Positions 61,828 to 64,000 of a stretch of 64,000 bases of DNA are shown here, one piece after another; position 1 is the stretch's first letter; the number at the start of each line of letters is the position of its first letter. The position numbers and the translations under genes were made by a program. Location of the stretch: positions 1 to 64,000 of the forward strand of contig NZ_JAUYZI010000014.1 in the NCBI RefSeq assembly GCF_030700245.1, read 5' to 3'. Below the pieces are notes generated by a model that was not told the DNA's origin, did no database searches, and saw only the letters and a program-made list of their open reading frames with translations. This DNA is from Methylobacterium amylolyticum. Lineage in GTDB: Bacteria; Pseudomonadota; Alphaproteobacteria; Rhizobiales; Beijerinckiaceae.

Positions 61828-63240
61828 GTGCTCCACGTCTCGACCCGCGGCGAGGCCGCGCCGCTCTCGTTCTCGGACGCCCTTCTGGCCGGGCTCGCCC
61901 GCGACGGCGGGCTCTACGTGCCGCAGGCGTGGCCGCGGCTCGGGGCGGACGAGATCGCCGGGCTGGCGGGCCGGCCCTACGCCGAGGCCGCCAAGCGCGT
62001 GCTGCGCCCGCTGGTCGACGGCGAGATCGCCGACCCCGACCTCGACCGGATGATCGAGGCGGCCTACGCCAGCTTCCGCCACCCGGCGGTCTGCCCGCTC
62101 ACCCAGCTCGACGACAACCTGTTCCTGCTGGAACTCTTCCACGGGCCGACGCTCGCCTTCAAGGACGTGGCGATGCAGCTCCTCGGGCGGCTGATGGACC
62201 ACGTGCTCCGCGCCCGCGGCAGCCGCGCGACCATCGTCGGCGCCACCTCGGGCGACACCGGCTCGGCCGCGGTCGAGGCGTTCCGCGGGCTCGATCAGGT
62301 CGACGTGTTCATCCTCTACCCGCACGGACGGGTCTCGGAGGTGCAGCGGCGGCAGATGACCTCGGTCGCCGCCGAGAACGTCCACGCGCTCGCGATCGAC
62401 GGCACGTTCGACGACTGCCAGAACATCGTCAAGGCTCTGTTCCAGCACCGGGATTTCGCCGACGGCGTGCGCCTGTCGGGCGTCAACTCGATCAACTGGG
62501 CCCGCGTCGCCGCGCAGACGGTCTACTACTTCACCAGCGCCGTGGCGCTCGGCGCCCCCCACCGCCCGGTCTCGTTCGCGGTGCCGACCGGCAATTTCGG
62601 CGACATCCTCGCCGGCTGGGTCGCCAAGCGGATGGGGCTGCCGATCGAGCGGCTGATGATCGGCACCAACGCCAACGACATCCTCGTGCGCACCCTGGAG
62701 CACGGCGCCTACGAGCTGCGCGGCGTCGAGCCGACCACCTCGCCCTCCATGGACATCCAGATCTCGTCGAACTTCGAGCGGCTGCTGTTCGAGGCGCTGG
62801 GGCGCGACGCCTCCGGCCTGTCGCGGCTGATGGCCGGGCTGAAGCAGTCCGGCGGCTTCCGCCTGGACCCGGCGGTGCTGGCGGGCGTGCGCGCCGAGTT
62901 CGACGCCCACGCCGTGCCGGAATCGGCGGTGATGGAGGAGATCGCCCTGACGCAGGCCGCCACCGGCGTCACCCTCGATCCCCACAGCGCCATCGGCGTG
63001 CGCGCCGGCCGGCGCCTGCTGGCGCGCGACCCGGCGACGCCGGTGGTGGCGCTCGCCACCGCGCATCCGGCGAAGTTCCCGGACGCGGTCGCCCAGGCCA
63101 CGGGGGGCCTGCGCCCGGCCCTGCCGCCGCACCTCGCCGACCTGATGGACCGGCCCGAGCGCCTCACCCGCCTGCCCAACGACCAAGCGGCGGTCGAGCG
63201 GCTGATCCGCGAGCGCGCCCGGATCGGCAAGGCCGCGTGA
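61828..63240 (+). CDS. thrC: Threonine synthase
   Basis: Final step of threonine synthesis, PLP-dependent conversion of O-phosphohomoserine. The protein has 470 residues from a GTG at 61828 with GGAGG eight bases upstream. The PLP Lys is K112 (LAFKDVAMQ), with GATSGDTGSAAVEAF and VPTGNFGDILAGW for phosphate and PLP contacts. The frame is open far upstream without similarity, so that extension is rejected. The M16 peptidase gene follows by 10 bases, a common order in Rhizobiales. Confidence 0.94.
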   Translation: MLHVSTRGEAAPLSFSDALLAGLARDGGLYVPQAWPRLGADEIAGLAGRPYAEAAKRVLRPLVDGEIADPDLDRMIEAAYASFRHPAVCPLTQLDDNLFLLELFHGPTLAFKDVAMQLLGRLMDHVLRARGSRATIVGATSGDTGSAAVEAFRGLDQVDVFILYPHGRVSEVQRRQMTSVAAENVHALAIDGTFDDCQNIVKALFQHRDFADGVRLSGVNSINWARVAAQTVYYFTSAVALGAPHRPVSFAVPTGNFGDILAGWVAKRMGLPIERLMIGTNANDILVRTLEHGAYELRGVEPTTSPSMDIQISSNFERLLFEALGRDASGLSRLMAGLKQSGGFRLDPAVLAGVRAEFDAHAVPESAVMEEIALTQAATGVTLDPHSAIGVRAGRRLLARDPATPVVALATAHPAKFPDAVAQATGGLRPALPPHLADLMDRPERLTRLPNDQAAVERLIRERARIGKAA

Positions 63241-63250
63241 CGGGGTGGCG

Positions 63251-64000
63251 ATGAACCAGCACTTCTCCACCCACGCCGCCTCGCCCTCCTTGCGGATCAC
63301 GCGGCTTGCGAACGGCGTCACCGTCGCCACCGAGCCGATGCCGGGGGTGGCGACCGCGAGCCTCGGCGTCTGGGTCGGCGCCGGCTCGCGCCACGAGCGC
63401 GCCGACGAGAGCGGGCTGTCGCACCTCATCGAGCACATGGCGTTCAAGGGGACGCGTTCGCGCTCCGCCCGGCAGATCGCCGAGGCGATCGAGAACGTCG
63501 GCGGCGAGATCAACGCCGCCACCTCCACCGAGGGCACGAGCTACACCGCCCGAGTGCTCGGCGAGCACGCCGGCCTCGCGCTCGACGTGATCGGCGACAT
63601 CCTCACCGACTCGACCTTCGACGCGGCCGAGCTCGCCCGCGAGAAGGGCGTGATCCTCCAGGAATACGCCGCCGTCGAGGACACGCCGGACGACGTGGTC
63701 TACGACGCCTTCGCCGAGGCGGCCTTTCCCGGCCAGCCGATCGGCCGGCCGATCCTCGGCCGCCCGGAGACGATTCGGCGCTTCGACGCGCGCGCGATCC
63801 GCGCCTATCTCGACCGCGAGTACACCCCGGACCGGTTCGTGGTGGCGGCCGCCGGGTCGGTGGACCACGCCGCCGTGGTCGAGGCGGCCGAGCGGCGCTT
63901 CGGCGCGCTGCCCGCCCGGGCCGCGCCCGAGGCCGAGCCCGGCCGCTACGGCGGCGGCGAGCGGCGGATGCCGCGCAAGCTCGAACAGGCCAACCTCGTG
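63251..64000 (+). CDS. M16-family zinc peptidase (mitochondrial processing peptidase-like), partial
   Basis: The first 250 residues of a zinc peptidase whose 3' end is outside the window. The inverted zinc motif HLIEH is at residues 58-62, and a further Glu near 137-142 (ILQEYAAVED) can be the third ligand. The glycine-rich GGEINAATSTEGT follows. The family is close to the mitochondrial processing peptidase beta subunit. It follows thrC directly and is probably co-transcribed with it. Confidence 0.9.
   Translation, partial: MNQHFSTHAASPSLRITRLANGVTVATEPMPGVATASLGVWVGAGSRHERADESGLSHLIEHMAFKGTRSRSARQIAEAIENVGGEINAATSTEGTSYTARVLGEHAGLALDVIGDILTDSTFDAAELAREKGVILQEYAAVEDTPDDVVYDAFAEAAFPGQPIGRPILGRPETIRRFDARAIRAYLDREYTPDRFVVAAAGSVDHAAVVEAAERRFGALPARAAPEAEPGRYGGGERRMPRKLEQANLV

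Noticed and set aside
1..64000. CRISPR array, prophage, insertion sequence or rRNA operon
   Set aside because: No evenly spaced repeats, no transposase, integrase or phage structural genes, and no rRNA-like sequence were found.

Overview
The window is very GC-rich DNA with alphaproteobacterial gene order. The long GC-rich genes, the porin type, GapR, the ntrY-ntrX-hfq-hflX block, a CtrA-type site and several families of palindromic intergenic repeats suggest a Methylobacterium-like member of the Hyphomicrobiales (Rhizobiales). This assignment is inferred from gene content, not from a marker-gene comparison. No phage, insertion sequence, rRNA operon or CRISPR array was seen; the window looks like ordinary chromosome with accessory patches.

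Layout. 0.3-8.2 kb (minus): a tightly packed housekeeping run, rlpA-like, D,D-carboxypeptidase, tmk, holB, metG, tatD and a PhnP-like hydrolase. 8.5-13.9 kb: a ParA/ribbon-helix-helix pair with an upstream CtrA-type box, a PAS protein, an acyl-CoA synthetase, a 59-residue membrane protein and a secreted hydrolase. 13.9-17.0 kb (minus): a PhnCDE-type ABC transporter whose binding protein resembles the putative selenate-binding clade. 17.0-24.7 kb (minus): a membrane adenylate cyclase, hflX, hfq, ntrX and ntrY. A selenocysteine tRNA gene lies just beyond ntrY at 24.8 kb, so the selenium-type transporter and selC are about 8 kb apart. 25-27.7 kb: a TonB-like protein, gapR and a porin with a clear terminator.

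28.4-37.1 kb is a sugar-acid region. A LacI-family repressor gene sits between a minus-strand racemase/isomerase operon and a plus-strand run encoding an FMN-dependent hydroxyacid dehydrogenase, uronate dehydrogenase, a binding protein without a signal peptide, and an NMT1/Ssu-type ABC transporter. Near-identical operators lie at the same distance from the -35 of both promoters, so one repressor probably controls both arms. 37-44 kb holds a methyltransferase, an aldo/keto reductase, small proteins, prs, a hydrolase without a normal start codon and a DapA-family enzyme. 44-46.3 kb carries an MNT/HEPN pair with a frameshifted HEPN gene and an orphan membrane-fusion protein.

46.4-53.9 kb: oxalate decarboxylase, purD, a tandem PPC-domain protein, gamma-glutamyltransferase, and divergent ACC deaminase (acdS) and Lrp-type regulator (acdR) genes. 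The last pair suggests plant association. 54-58.9 kb: three family-2 glycosyltransferases and a DUF2142 membrane protein, probably for cell-surface polysaccharide. 59-64 kb: a cyclase with a heme-type membrane anchor and a [2Fe-2S] domain, a two-gene module with a HEPN-like protein, thrC and the start of an M16 peptidase gene that runs off the window. Intergenic repeats recur; three copies of one superfamily begin exactly at the TAG stop codon of the adjacent gene.
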